Of a stretch of 49,803 bases of DNA, positions 24,389 through 32,647 are shown one piece after another. The stretch's first letter is position 1. Each line of letters begins with the position of its first letter. Source of the DNA: an uncultured Dorea sp. (GTDB lineage Bacteria > Bacillota > Clostridia > Lachnospirales > Lachnospiraceae); the NCBI GenBank assembly GCA_910579925.1, contig CAJTVY010000026.1, positions 1-49,803 on the forward strand, in the 5' to 3' direction. Position numbers and translations under genes: made by a program. Below the pieces are notes generated by a model. That model worked only from the letters and a program-made list of their open reading frames with translations, did no database searches and was not told the DNA's origin.

Positions 24389-25300
24389 ATGACGAAAGTG
24401 ATTGGAGTAAGGTTCCGGCCGGCGGGAAAGATTTATTTCTTTGCACCAGGAAAATATGAAGTCAGCACAGGAGATAAGGTGATCGTTGAGACGGCCAGGG
24501 GAGTGGAGTTCGGAGCCGTGGTCACAGGGCCGAAGACGGTGGAGGACGACCAGATCACGCAGCCTCTGAAGTCTGTGATTCGGATTGCCACCCAGGATGA
24601 CGTCCGCAAGGAAGAGAAGAACCGCGAGAAGGAAAAGGAAGCGTTTGCAATCTGTCTTGAGAAGATCCGCAAGCACGGACTTGAGATGAAGCTTATTGAT
24701 GCGGAATATACGTTTGACAACAACAAAGTTCTCTTTTACTTTACGGCAGACGGGCGAATCGATTTCCGGGAACTGGTGAAAGATCTGGCGAGTGTGTTCA
24801 GGACCAGGATTGAGTTAAGACAGATTGGTGTAAGAGACGAGACGAAGATCCGGGGCGGAATCGGAATCTGCGGGCGTCCATTGTGCTGCAACACCTATCT
24901 GACGGAATTTGCGCCGGTATCAATCAAGATGGCGAAGGAGCAGAACCTGTCTCTGAATCCGTCTAAGATCTCTGGCGTCTGCGGGCGTCTGATGTGCTGT
25001 CTGACGAATGAGGAAGAGACCTATGAGGAACTGAACAGCCGTCTGCCCTCTAACGGAGACCGGGTGACGACCCCGGACGGGCTGAAGGGAGACGTGCAGT
25101 CTGTAAACGTGCTGCGGCAGCTTGTAAAAGTGATTGTGACGCTGGATAATGATGAGAAGGAGATCCGGGAGTACAAGGCAAAGGAACTTCGGTTTAAGCC
25201 GAGACGAAAGAAGAAGGATATGAGACTGTCCCGGGAGGAGATGGCGGAGCTTAAGGCTCTGGAAGAGAAGAACGCAGCATCAAAGCTGGAAAATGAGTAG
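24389..25300 (+). CDS. ricT: RicT (YaaT), PSP1 domain Fe-S protein
   Basis: This 303-aa PSP1-domain protein has the conserved Cys clusters C161, C166, C167 and C198, C203, C204 (CGRPLCC, CGRLMCC), which in Bacillus bind an Fe-S cluster in the RicA-RicF-RicT complex. That complex stimulates RNase Y processing and affects sporulation and biofilm formation. AAGGAGA precedes the ATG. It sits in a tight run, four bases after holB and two before trmN6. Confidence 0.93.
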   Translation: MTKVIGVRFRPAGKIYFFAPGKYEVSTGDKVIVETARGVEFGAVVTGPKTVEDDQITQPLKSVIRIATQDDVRKEEKNREKEKEAFAICLEKIRKHGLEMKLIDAEYTFDNNKVLFYFTADGRIDFRELVKDLASVFRTRIELRQIGVRDETKIRGGIGICGRPLCCNTYLTEFAPVSIKMAKEQNLSLNPSKISGVCGRLMCCLTNEEETYEELNSRLPSNGDRVTTPDGLKGDVQSVNVLRQLVKVIVTLDNDEKEIREYKAKELRFKPRRKKKDMRLSREEMAELKALEEKNAASKLENE

Positions 25301-25302
25301 TT

Positions 25303-26058
25303 ATGGATCAGTTGAAGAAAGCATATATAAAAGAGGGAGAACGCCTGGACGACCTGCAGATCAAGGGGTATCAGATCATACAAAACCCTGGGAGATTCTG
25401 TTTCGGAATGGATGCGGTTCTCCTGTCTTCTTTTGCGAAGGTAAAGAAGCATGAATGCGCCCTGGATCTTGGCACGGGTACGGGGATACTGCCGATCTTA
25501 CTGGCGGCGAAGAACGAGGGAGAACATTATACGGGCCTGGAAATTCAGAAAGAGAGCGCGGATATGGCGCACAGGAGCGTGGTATATAACGGACTGGAAG
25601 AGAAGATTGATGTGGTGACAGGAGATATAAGAGAAGCCTCTGTGATCTTTAAAAAGGGTTCTTTCCAGGTCATTACGGTAAACCCGCCTTATATGATCGG
25701 GGAACATGGTCTTAAGAATGAGAATGAGGCAATCTATGTGGCAAGGCATGAGATCTTATGCACGCTGGACGACGTTCTTCGGGAGAGTGCGAAACTTCTT
25801 GCCCCGAAGGGAAGATTCTACATGGTACACCGGCCCTTTCGTCTTCCGGAGATACTGACGAAGATGTCGGCGTATGGGATAGAGCCGAAGAGGATGCGGC
25901 TGGTCCATCCTTATATTGACAAGGAGCCGAATATGGTTCTGGTTGAAGGGCTGCGGGGAGGAAATCCAAGAATGAAAGTGGAACCGCCGTTGATCGTGTA
26001 CCAGAAAGAGAACGGTTACACGGCGGAATTACTGCAGATTTATAACCGTACGTCGTAG
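25303..26058 (+). CDS. trmN6: TrmN6/YabB-type adenine-N6 methyltransferase
   Basis: A 251-aa SAM-dependent methyltransferase with motif I DLGTGTG (55-61) and the N6-adenine catalytic motif NPPY (127-130). The family methylates A37 of tRNA-Val1 in enterics; the substrate in Firmicutes is less certain. It starts two bases after ricT with no clear ribosome site, so translation is probably coupled. Confidence 0.9.
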   Translation: MDQLKKAYIKEGERLDDLQIKGYQIIQNPGRFCFGMDAVLLSSFAKVKKHECALDLGTGTGILPILLAAKNEGEHYTGLEIQKESADMAHRSVVYNGLEEKIDVVTGDIREASVIFKKGSFQVITVNPPYMIGEHGLKNENEAIYVARHEILCTLDDVLRESAKLLAPKGRFYMVHRPFRLPEILTKMSAYGIEPKRMRLVHPYIDKEPNMVLVEGLRGGNPRMKVEPPLIVYQKENGYTAELLQIYNRTS

Positions 26059-26121
26059 AAGGAATCAAGACTGTATTCGTGATGTATCTGTACATCAGAC
26101 TTAGGGGAAGGAGATCTGGCT

Positions 26122-26958
26122 ATGTCAGGAACATTGTATCTATGTGCAACGCCTATTGGTAATCTGGAGGATATGACGTTTCGCTGTATCCGGGTATTGA
26201 AAGAGGCTGATCTGATTGCGGCAGAGGATACCCGCAATAGCATTAAGCTTCTGAATCATTTTGAGATCAGGACGCCCATGACCAGTTATCATGAATATAA
26301 TAAGATAGAAAAAGGACGGAAACTGGTAGAGCGGCTTCTTACAGGGGAGAATGTGGCACTGATTACAGATGCAGGAACGCCAGGAATCTCAGACCCGGGA
26401 GAGGAGCTGGTAAGGATGTGCCATGAGGAAGGGATTGCCGTAACGGCGCTGCCGGGGGCGGCGGCGTGTATTACGGCGCTTACGATCTCCGGGCTTCCAA
26501 CCAGGAGATTCGCTTTCGAGGCTTTTCTTCCGGCGGATAAAAAGGAACGCCAGGAGGTGCTTAAGGAGATGGAGAAGGAGACCAGGACCATTGTACTGTA
26601 TGAAGCGCCCCACCGGCTTCTCAGGACGCTTAACACTCTTCGGGAAGTCCTTGGAAACCGCAGGATCAGTATTTGCCGTGAACTGACGAAGAAGCACGAG
26701 ACGGTGTTTTCCTCCACCATAGACGAGGCGGTCCGGCATTACGAGGCACAGGAACCGCGGGGGGAATGTGTAATTGTGATGGAAGGTAAGAGCCGGGAAG
26801 AGCTGCGGGCAAAAGAGCGGGCCGGATGGCAGGAAATGAGCATTGGGGAGCATATGGATTTCTATCTGAGCGAAGGAATGGATAAGAAGGAAGCGATGAA
26901 AAAAGTGGCGAAAGACCGGGGAGTCAGTAAGCGGGAAATCTACCAGGCGTTACTTTAG
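26122..26958 (+). CDS. rsmI: 16S rRNA cytidine-1402 2'-O-methyltransferase
   Basis: This 278-aa tetrapyrrole-methylase-fold enzyme modifies C1402 in the decoding centre of 16S rRNA. ATPIGNLEDMT near the N-terminus, AEDTRN, DAGTPGISDPG and the LPGAAACITAL loop are all present, with a C-terminal helix-turn-helix-like RsmI tail (KKVAKDRGVSKREIYQ). GGAAGGAG precedes the ATG. It completes the holB-ricT-trmN6 run. Confidence 0.95.
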   Translation: MSGTLYLCATPIGNLEDMTFRCIRVLKEADLIAAEDTRNSIKLLNHFEIRTPMTSYHEYNKIEKGRKLVERLLTGENVALITDAGTPGISDPGEELVRMCHEEGIAVTALPGAAACITALTISGLPTRRFAFEAFLPADKKERQEVLKEMEKETRTIVLYEAPHRLLRTLNTLREVLGNRRISICRELTKKHETVFSSTIDEAVRHYEAQEPRGECVIVMEGKSREELRAKERAGWQEMSIGEHMDFYLSEGMDKKEAMKKVAKDRGVSKREIYQALL

Positions 26959-27136
26959 CGACCTTCAAAGGGCGTCCAGAGGGCTTGTAAATTTTTCCTT
27001 GGTCAACTTGTATAATATTTTGTGAAAAAATTGTTCAACTTGGGTATACCGGAAGCTGAACTTTTTTTATATACTTCTTATTATAGTAAGACGGTATCAC
27101 AGATACAAAAATATATTTTTATGGAGGAAACACAAC

Positions 27137-28249
27137 ATGGCAAGTCTATCATTAAAACACATTAATAAGAAATACCCGAACGGTTTTGAAGCTGTTAAGG
27201 ACTTCAACCTTGAGATTGAAGATAAGGAATTCGTCATCTTCGTAGGCCCTTCAGGATGTGGTAAGTCAACGACACTTCGTATGGTTGCAGGTCTGGAAGA
27301 TATCTCATCCGGTGAGTTATGGATCGGCGACAAGATGGTGAATGATGTAGAGCCTAAGGACAGAGATATTGCGATGGTATTCCAGAACTACGCTCTGTAT
27401 CCGCATATGACAGTATATGACAACATGGCTTTTGGACTGAAATTGAGAAAGGTTCCGAAAGATCAGATTGATAAGATGGTACGTGAGGCTGCTAAGATTC
27501 TTGACTTGGAAGCATTGTTAGACCGTAAGCCGAAGGCTCTTTCCGGTGGTCAGAGACAGCGTGTTGCTATGGGACGTGCAATCGTTCGTAATCCTAAGGT
27601 ATTCCTTATGGATGAGCCGCTTTCCAACCTGGATGCCAAGCTGCGCGGACAGATGCGTATTGAGATCTCCAAGCTGCATCAGAGACTGGGAACAACGATC
27701 ATCTATGTAACACATGACCAGACAGAGGCTATGACACTTGGAACGAGAATCGTTGTTATGAGCGCTGGTGTTGTTCAGCAGGTAGATACTCCTCAGACAC
27801 TGTATGATCGTCCGTGTAACCTGTTCGTAGCAGGATTCATCGGTTCTCCGCAGATGAACTTTGTAGATGCCAAGTGTAAAGTGAACGGCAAGAAGGTAGC
27901 GCTTGTTGCAGGTCCTGCATCTATCGAACTTCCAGAAGCTAAGGCTAAGAAGCTGATCGAAGGCGGATATGATGGAAAGACGGTTGTACTTGGTATCCGT
28001 CCAGAGGATGTACATGATGAGGCAGATTTCCTTGCAAAGTCTCCTAACACAATTATCGAAGCTACGATCCGTGTATACGAGATGCTTGGTGCAGAAGTTT
28101 ACTTACACTTTGATTACGAAGGATCTACTATGACGGCAAGAGTAGACCCAAGAACAAGCGCAAGAACAGGCGATACAGTTAAGTTTGCTCTGGATGCTGA
28201 CAGAATTCACGTATTTGACAAAGAGACAGAGAACACAATTACAAATTAG
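27137..28249 (+). CDS. ugpC: Multi-sugar ABC importer ATPase (UgpC/MsmX type)
   Basis: A 370-aa ATPase of the CUT1 sugar importer class. The ABC domain has Walker A GPSGCGKST (37-45), signature LSGGQRQR and Walker B VFLMDEP with the following H-loop (VTHDQTEA); the C-terminal third is the TOBE/OB regulatory domain. No permease or binding protein is nearby, typical of a shared ATPase such as MsmX that serves many importers. ATGGAGGAAA precedes the start. A 178-nt leader contains a TATAAT at 27011 with no good -35. A strong terminator follows. Confidence 0.93.
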   Translation: MASLSLKHINKKYPNGFEAVKDFNLEIEDKEFVIFVGPSGCGKSTTLRMVAGLEDISSGELWIGDKMVNDVEPKDRDIAMVFQNYALYPHMTVYDNMAFGLKLRKVPKDQIDKMVREAAKILDLEALLDRKPKALSGGQRQRVAMGRAIVRNPKVFLMDEPLSNLDAKLRGQMRIEISKLHQRLGTTIIYVTHDQTEAMTLGTRIVVMSAGVVQQVDTPQTLYDRPCNLFVAGFIGSPQMNFVDAKCKVNGKKVALVAGPASIELPEAKAKKLIEGGYDGKTVVLGIRPEDVHDEADFLAKSPNTIIEATIRVYEMLGAEVYLHFDYEGSTMTARVDPRTSARTGDTVKFALDADRIHVFDKETENTITN

Positions 28250-28267
28250 TATTCACGATGACAAAGA

Positions 28268-28298
28268 GGCCAGACACCGTTGGGTGTCTGGCCTTTTA
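28268..28298 (+). terminator. Terminator of ugpC
   Basis: An 11-bp perfect stem GGCCAGACACC / GGTGTCTGGCC with a GTTG loop, followed by TTTTA. Confidence 0.93.
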
Positions 28299-28368
28299 TG
28301 CAACAGGGCAGCTTGTCTGAATTGTTACTTTGGGATATATGACGAAAATTAAAAAACAGAGGATACCC

Positions 28369-28398
28369 TTGTGCATTCGGGTTGTACTGTGATAAAAT
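28369..28398 (+). promoter_or_regulatory. Candidate promoter interrupted after its -10 by a mobile repeat
   Basis: TTGTGC, an 18-nt spacer and TAAAAT. The TAAAAT is the first part of the 8-bp target duplication left of the mobile repeat, so a transcript from here would start inside the element and carry it as a leader of the CdaR-type regulator gene. Confidence 0.45.
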
Positions 28399-28400
28399 AG

Positions 28401-28543
28401 GTAACAGTTCAGCCTGCAACTGCGCACTTGCTGCGCAGTTAGCAGCCAATGAATTGGAGCAGCCGGGAATCCGCCTCTTTGCCGCAGGCAACTTTAAAAT
28501 GGGCGGATTCCGTAACAGTGAAGCCGGTAGGCTGAACTGTTAC
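28401..28543. mobile_element. MITE-like mobile repeat, copy 1 (143 bp, 8-bp target duplication)
   Basis: A non-coding element with perfect 14-bp terminal inverted repeats (GTAACAGTTCAGCC / GGCTGAACTGTTAC). It is flanked by a perfect 8-bp direct repeat TAAAATAG at 28393-28400 and 28544-28551. Inside are hairpins AACTGCGCA/TGCGCAGTT (28418-28440), CCAAT/ATTGG and GGAATCCGCC/GGCGGATTCC (28466-28511). A second GTAACAGT at 28512 could also pair with the right end. Copy 2 lies at 36446-36589 and differs by four substitutions and one inserted base. Confidence 0.92.
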
Positions 28544-28593
28544 TAAAATAGGGCATGTATCAGCATGCCCATTACAGAAACGGAGGGATTCCA

Positions 28594-29712
28594 ATGTTAT
28601 CAAATCAGATCTTACATAAGGCGGTACAGGATATTAAGAGAATTACAGGTTTAGAATGTGCTATATGGGATATGAAAGGAATCTGTCTTGTCATGACCAG
28701 CGAGCGTATGACAGGGCTTGATGCGGCCGTGGCTTCCTTTTGCCAGGCAGCGTCCACCGTGGCGGCAGAAGAACTTCTTTTCCGTATAGAGAAGGGTGTG
28801 GGGATGTTTCTTGTGCATGACGACGAAGACCCGTGTTACAGCCTTGTGCTGAAAGGAAGCTGCCCCCATATGGAGATGGCGGGCAGACTTGGAGTCAGCC
28901 AGTTGGAGAATCTTCTGTTTGCTTACAAAGAGAAGATGGATAAGAACCGGTTTATCCAGAACCTGATCCTGGATAATATGCTTCTGGTGGATGTTTATAA
29001 CCAGGCCAAGAAGATGAAGATTCCGGTAGAACTCAGAAGGGCGGTCATTCTGGTAGAATCCAAGAATGAAGGGGAGAATCTGATCCTGGAGACCTTGAAG
29101 GGACTGTACGCTACCGGAACGAAGGACTTTGTGACAGCGGTAGATGAGAAGCATGTCATTCTGGTCAAAGCGCTGGAAAGCACTGACGATTATCCGCAGC
29201 TGGATCAGATTGCCAGGGAACTGGTCGACACGCTGAACATGGAGGCAATGGTCAGTGTGAGGATTGCCTACGGAACCATTATCAATGAACTGAAAGACGT
29301 GTCCAAATCTTACAAAGAGGCAGGAATGGCGTTGGAAGTAGGACGGGTATTCTATGCGGACAAGAATATTCTTGCCTATAACGAACTTGGGATTGGCCGG
29401 CTGATCCATCAGCTTCCGGCGTCTCTGTGCGAGATGTTTCTGAATGAAGTGTTTGAAGGAAACACGGCGGATCAGTTCGAGGATGAGGAGCTGATCACGG
29501 TCTATACGTTTTTCGATAATAATCTGAATATTTCAGAGACGGCGAGACAGCTATATGTACACAGGAACACGCTTGTGTACAGGCTTGAGAAGATCCAGAA
29601 GAGAACCGGCCTTGACGTCAGAGTGTTTGAGGATGCGCTCACATTCAAGATTGCCATGATGGTGGCGGATCATATGAAATATATGCAGAATTATTCGGCT
29701 ATGTACAGATAA
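28594..29712 (+). CDS. CdaR/PucR-type transcriptional regulator
   Basis: The 372-aa protein starts with a putative sugar-diacid recognition domain (about 1-130), then a GGDEF-like CdaR middle region, and ends with a PucR-type HTH_30 (NNLNISETARQLYVHRNTLV, then YRLEKIQKRTGL). The family activates carbohydrate-acid or purine catabolic genes. GGAGGGA fits the ATG at 28594; the ATG at 28555 is inside the leader. The hydratase gene follows after 44 nt, so that enzyme is a likely target or operon partner. Confidence 0.88.
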   Translation: MLSNQILHKAVQDIKRITGLECAIWDMKGICLVMTSERMTGLDAAVASFCQAASTVAAEELLFRIEKGVGMFLVHDDEDPCYSLVLKGSCPHMEMAGRLGVSQLENLLFAYKEKMDKNRFIQNLILDNMLLVDVYNQAKKMKIPVELRRAVILVESKNEGENLILETLKGLYATGTKDFVTAVDEKHVILVKALESTDDYPQLDQIARELVDTLNMEAMVSVRIAYGTIINELKDVSKSYKEAGMALEVGRVFYADKNILAYNELGIGRLIHQLPASLCEMFLNEVFEGNTADQFEDEELITVYTFFDNNLNISETARQLYVHRNTLVYRLEKIQKRTGLDVRVFEDALTFKIAMMVADHMKYMQNYSAMYR

Positions 29713-29756
29713 CTGTTTCTGTACAGATCAATACGATAGAAGGAGAAAATCAAAAT

Positions 29757-32042
29757 ATGGTGAAATTATACGACAAAGGCGTCTACCTGTTAAATGGAAC
29801 AGAGATTGTAGAAGACGCTCAGGAGATCAAAGCAAAGACGGGACAGGAGGTATCTTCTTCTGAGGCGGCAAAGGAGACCATGGCGTACCGGATTCTTGCC
29901 GATCATAATACCTCCGGTAATATGGAGAAACTTCAGATTAAGTTTGACAAGCTGACTTCTCATGATATTACGTTTGTAGGAATTATCCAGACGGCAAGAG
30001 CGTCGGGACTCGAAAGATTCCCGATTCCTTACGTGCTGACCAACTGTCACAACTCTCTGTGCGCAGTAGGAGGAACCATTAATGAAGATGATCATATGTT
30101 TGGACTGACCTGTGCGAAGAGATACGGCGGCGTGTATGTACCGCCTCACCAGGCAGTTATCCACCAGTATGCAAGAGAAATGCTGGCTTGCGGCGGCAAG
30201 ATGATCCTTGGCTCCGACAGCCATACCCGGTACGGCGCACTGGGAACCATGGCTATGGGAGAGGGAGGCCCGGAGCTTGTGAAGCAGCTTCTTGACAAGA
30301 CCTATGATATCAACATGCCCGGCGTGGTAGGGATCTATCTGGACGGCGAACCGATGAAAGGCGTAGGTCCTCAGGACGTGGCTCTTGCCATTATTGGGGC
30401 TACCTTTGGAAACGGATACGTGAATAATAAGGTTATGGAATTCGTGGGACCGGGCGTGGAGAAGCTGAGTGCGGACTTCCGTATCGGAATTGACGTGATG
30501 ACCACAGAGACGACCTGTCTGTCTTCTATCTGGAAGACGGATGAGAAGATACGGGAATTCTATGAGATTCATGGAAGGGCAAAAGACTACAAAGAACTGA
30601 ATCCGGGAGCAGCGGCTTATTATGACGGTATGGTTTATGTGAACCTAAGCGAGATAAAACCGATGATTGCCATGCCGTTCCATCCTTCTAATGTCTATAC
30701 GATTGACGAGGTCAATGCAAACTTAAAGGATGTGCTCTATGACGTAGAGCAGAAAGCGCTGGTAAGTCTTGACGGAGCGGTGGACTATACTTTGCAGGAT
30801 AAGGTCGTGGACGGCAGACTATATGTAGAGCAGGGGATTATCGCCGGATGTGCGGGCGGCGGATTTGAGAATATCTGTGCAGCGGCAGATATTATACGGG
30901 GACGATACATCGGTGCGGATGAATTTACGTTCAGCGTGTATCCGGCAAGTACCCCGATTTACATGGAACTGGTGAAGAATGGAGCGGTTGCAGACCTTAT
31001 GCAGGCAGGAACCATTGTAAAGACGGCGTTCTGCGGGCCTTGCTTTGGCGCCGGGGATACGCCTGCCAATCAGGCGTTTTCCATCAGGCATTCTACGCGG
31101 AATTTCCCGAACCGTGAAGGATCCAAGCTTCAGAGCGGACAGATTGCTTCGGTTGCGCTTATGGATGCAAGATCTATTGCGGCCACGGCGGCGAATAAAG
31201 GTTTCCTGACGCCGGCAACGGCTATGGACGTGGAATATAGAGGGCGGAAGTATCATTTTGACCAGAAGATTTATGCAAACCGTGTCTTTGACAGTAAAGG
31301 TGAGGCGGATTCATCGGTGAAGATCAAGTTTGGCCCGAACATTAAGGACTGGCCAGAGATGGCGGCTCTGCCGGAGAATCTTCTTCTGAAAGTGGTGTCT
31401 GAGATTCACGATCCGGTTACCACAACGGACGAACTGATTCCTTCTGGAGAGACTTCTTCCTATCGTTCCAATCCTCTAGGTCTTGCAGAGTTTGCTCTTT
31501 CCAGGAAAGACCCGGCGTATGTAGGACGCGCTAAGGAGGTACAGAAGGCGGAGAAAGCGATCGAGGCCAAACAGTGTCCGGTGGAGGCGCTGGAAGAACT
31601 GAAACCGGTGATGGAGAAGATTCATGAGACATATCCAGAGATTGACCGGACGAATCTTGGAATCGGAAGTACGATATTTGCAGTAAAGCCGGGAGACGGT
31701 TCGGCAAGAGAGCAGGCGGCATCCTGCCAGAAGGTTCTTGGGGGCTGGGCGAATATTGCTAATGGATACGCAACCAAGCGATATCGCTCCAATCTGATTA
31801 ATTGGGGCATGCTGCCGTTTATTACGGAAGAAGATCATGAGCGGCTGAGTTTTCGGAATGGAGACTACCTGTTTATACCAGAGATTCAGAAAGCAGTGGA
31901 AGAGAAGGCGGCTCAGGTCAAGGCATATGTGGTTGGTTCCGGCGATCTGTGGAAGGAGACGACGCTGAAGCTCGGAGATATGACGGATGTAGAGCGAGAG
32001 ATTATAAGAAAGGGTTGTCTGATCAATTATTATAAAGGATAA
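29757..32042 (+). CDS. Aconitase-family hydratase
   Basis: This 761-aa protein has the aconitase fold. GSDSHTRYG, GIIAGCAGGGFENI (replacing the usual SCTNS) and FCGPCFGAGD supply the three Cys for a 4Fe-4S cluster, and the C-terminal swivel domain has GDGSAREQAA. It resembles the unassigned YbhJ-like hydratases more than citrate aconitase, so the substrate is unknown. AAGGAGA precedes the ATG. It pairs with the CdaR-type regulator, which hints at a sugar-acid or related hydroxy-acid substrate; that is inference. Confidence 0.87.
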   Translation: MVKLYDKGVYLLNGTEIVEDAQEIKAKTGQEVSSSEAAKETMAYRILADHNTSGNMEKLQIKFDKLTSHDITFVGIIQTARASGLERFPIPYVLTNCHNSLCAVGGTINEDDHMFGLTCAKRYGGVYVPPHQAVIHQYAREMLACGGKMILGSDSHTRYGALGTMAMGEGGPELVKQLLDKTYDINMPGVVGIYLDGEPMKGVGPQDVALAIIGATFGNGYVNNKVMEFVGPGVEKLSADFRIGIDVMTTETTCLSSIWKTDEKIREFYEIHGRAKDYKELNPGAAAYYDGMVYVNLSEIKPMIAMPFHPSNVYTIDEVNANLKDVLYDVEQKALVSLDGAVDYTLQDKVVDGRLYVEQGIIAGCAGGGFENICAAADIIRGRYIGADEFTFSVYPASTPIYMELVKNGAVADLMQAGTIVKTAFCGPCFGAGDTPANQAFSIRHSTRNFPNREGSKLQSGQIASVALMDARSIAATAANKGFLTPATAMDVEYRGRKYHFDQKIYANRVFDSKGEADSSVKIKFGPNIKDWPEMAALPENLLLKVVSEIHDPVTTTDELIPSGETSSYRSNPLGLAEFALSRKDPAYVGRAKEVQKAEKAIEAKQCPVEALEELKPVMEKIHETYPEIDRTNLGIGSTIFAVKPGDGSAREQAASCQKVLGGWANIANGYATKRYRSNLINWGMLPFITEEDHERLSFRNGDYLFIPEIQKAVEEKAAQVKAYVVGSGDLWKETTLKLGDMTDVEREIIRKGCLINYYKG

Positions 32043-32063
32043 AGTAAAATAAATAAAAAATTT

Positions 32064-32097
32064 GCGGGGCGGCTGCAACAGCGGCCTCCTTTTTTGA
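32064..32097 (+). terminator. Terminator of the regulator-hydratase unit
   Basis: An imperfect GC-rich hairpin (GGGGCGGCTG / CAGCGGCCTCC, with mismatches) is followed by a run of T's. Confidence 0.7.
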
Positions 32098-32149
32098 CTC
32101 TTATATATATAAGGAATTATTGAGCGGCTTAAGACAGGGAGGAGAAGAT

Positions 32150-32629
32150 ATGAGATGCGACACAAAGACATTTGCGCAAATGTATGAGACGGTCTATAAG
32201 GACCTGTACCGGTTTGCCCTGTGTATGATGAGGAATCCTGAAGATGCGGAGGATGCTGTCAGTGAGGCGGTGGTGGCGGCTTATGAGAATATCGGGAAGC
32301 TTCGGAGTGAAGAGGCATTCAAAAGCTGGATCTTCACAATTCTGTCCAATACCTGCAGGAAGAAATGGAGAGATACGGCGCGACAGGAGAGACGGCTGGA
32401 AGAAGGAAGGGTATCTGAGGAACGTTTCGAGGAGCCGGACCTCTGGCTGGCGGTGGATGTGAGGAAAGCGTTTTTTCTTCTGGAAGATGAAGAGCAGACG
32501 ATTGTGGGATTATCAGTGTTCGGCGGATATAACAGCCAGGAAATCGGGGAGGCCTTGAAGCTGAACCCAAACACGGTGCGGTCAAAACGAAGCCGTGCGC
32601 TGCAGAAGATGGAATGTGTATTACGATGA
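32150..32629 (+). CDS. ECF sigma factor
   Basis: A 159-aa protein with region 2 (YRFALCMMRNPEDAEDAVSE) and region 4 (YNSQEIGEALKLNPNTVRSK) and a short linker. GGGAGGAGAAG precedes the ATG at 32150; an in-frame start at 32120 lies ahead of that site and is less likely. The beta-propeller membrane protein follows after 18 nt, the classic arrangement of an ECF sigma and its anti-sigma. Confidence 0.9.
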   Translation: MRCDTKTFAQMYETVYKDLYRFALCMMRNPEDAEDAVSEAVVAAYENIGKLRSEEAFKSWIFTILSNTCRKKWRDTARQERRLEEGRVSEERFEEPDLWLAVDVRKAFFLLEDEEQTIVGLSVFGGYNSQEIGEALKLNPNTVRSKRSRALQKMECVLR

Positions 32630-32647
32630 GTCAAAGGAGGCGGCTGT

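Noticed and set aside
28401..28543. Mobile repeat as a CRISPR unit or riboswitch
   Set aside because: Only two far-apart copies with target duplications and no spacer pattern; terminal repeats mark a transposed element.
30819..31256. Minus-strand frames inside the hydratase gene
   Set aside because: Shadow frames of a strongly coding plus-strand gene; no start signals.
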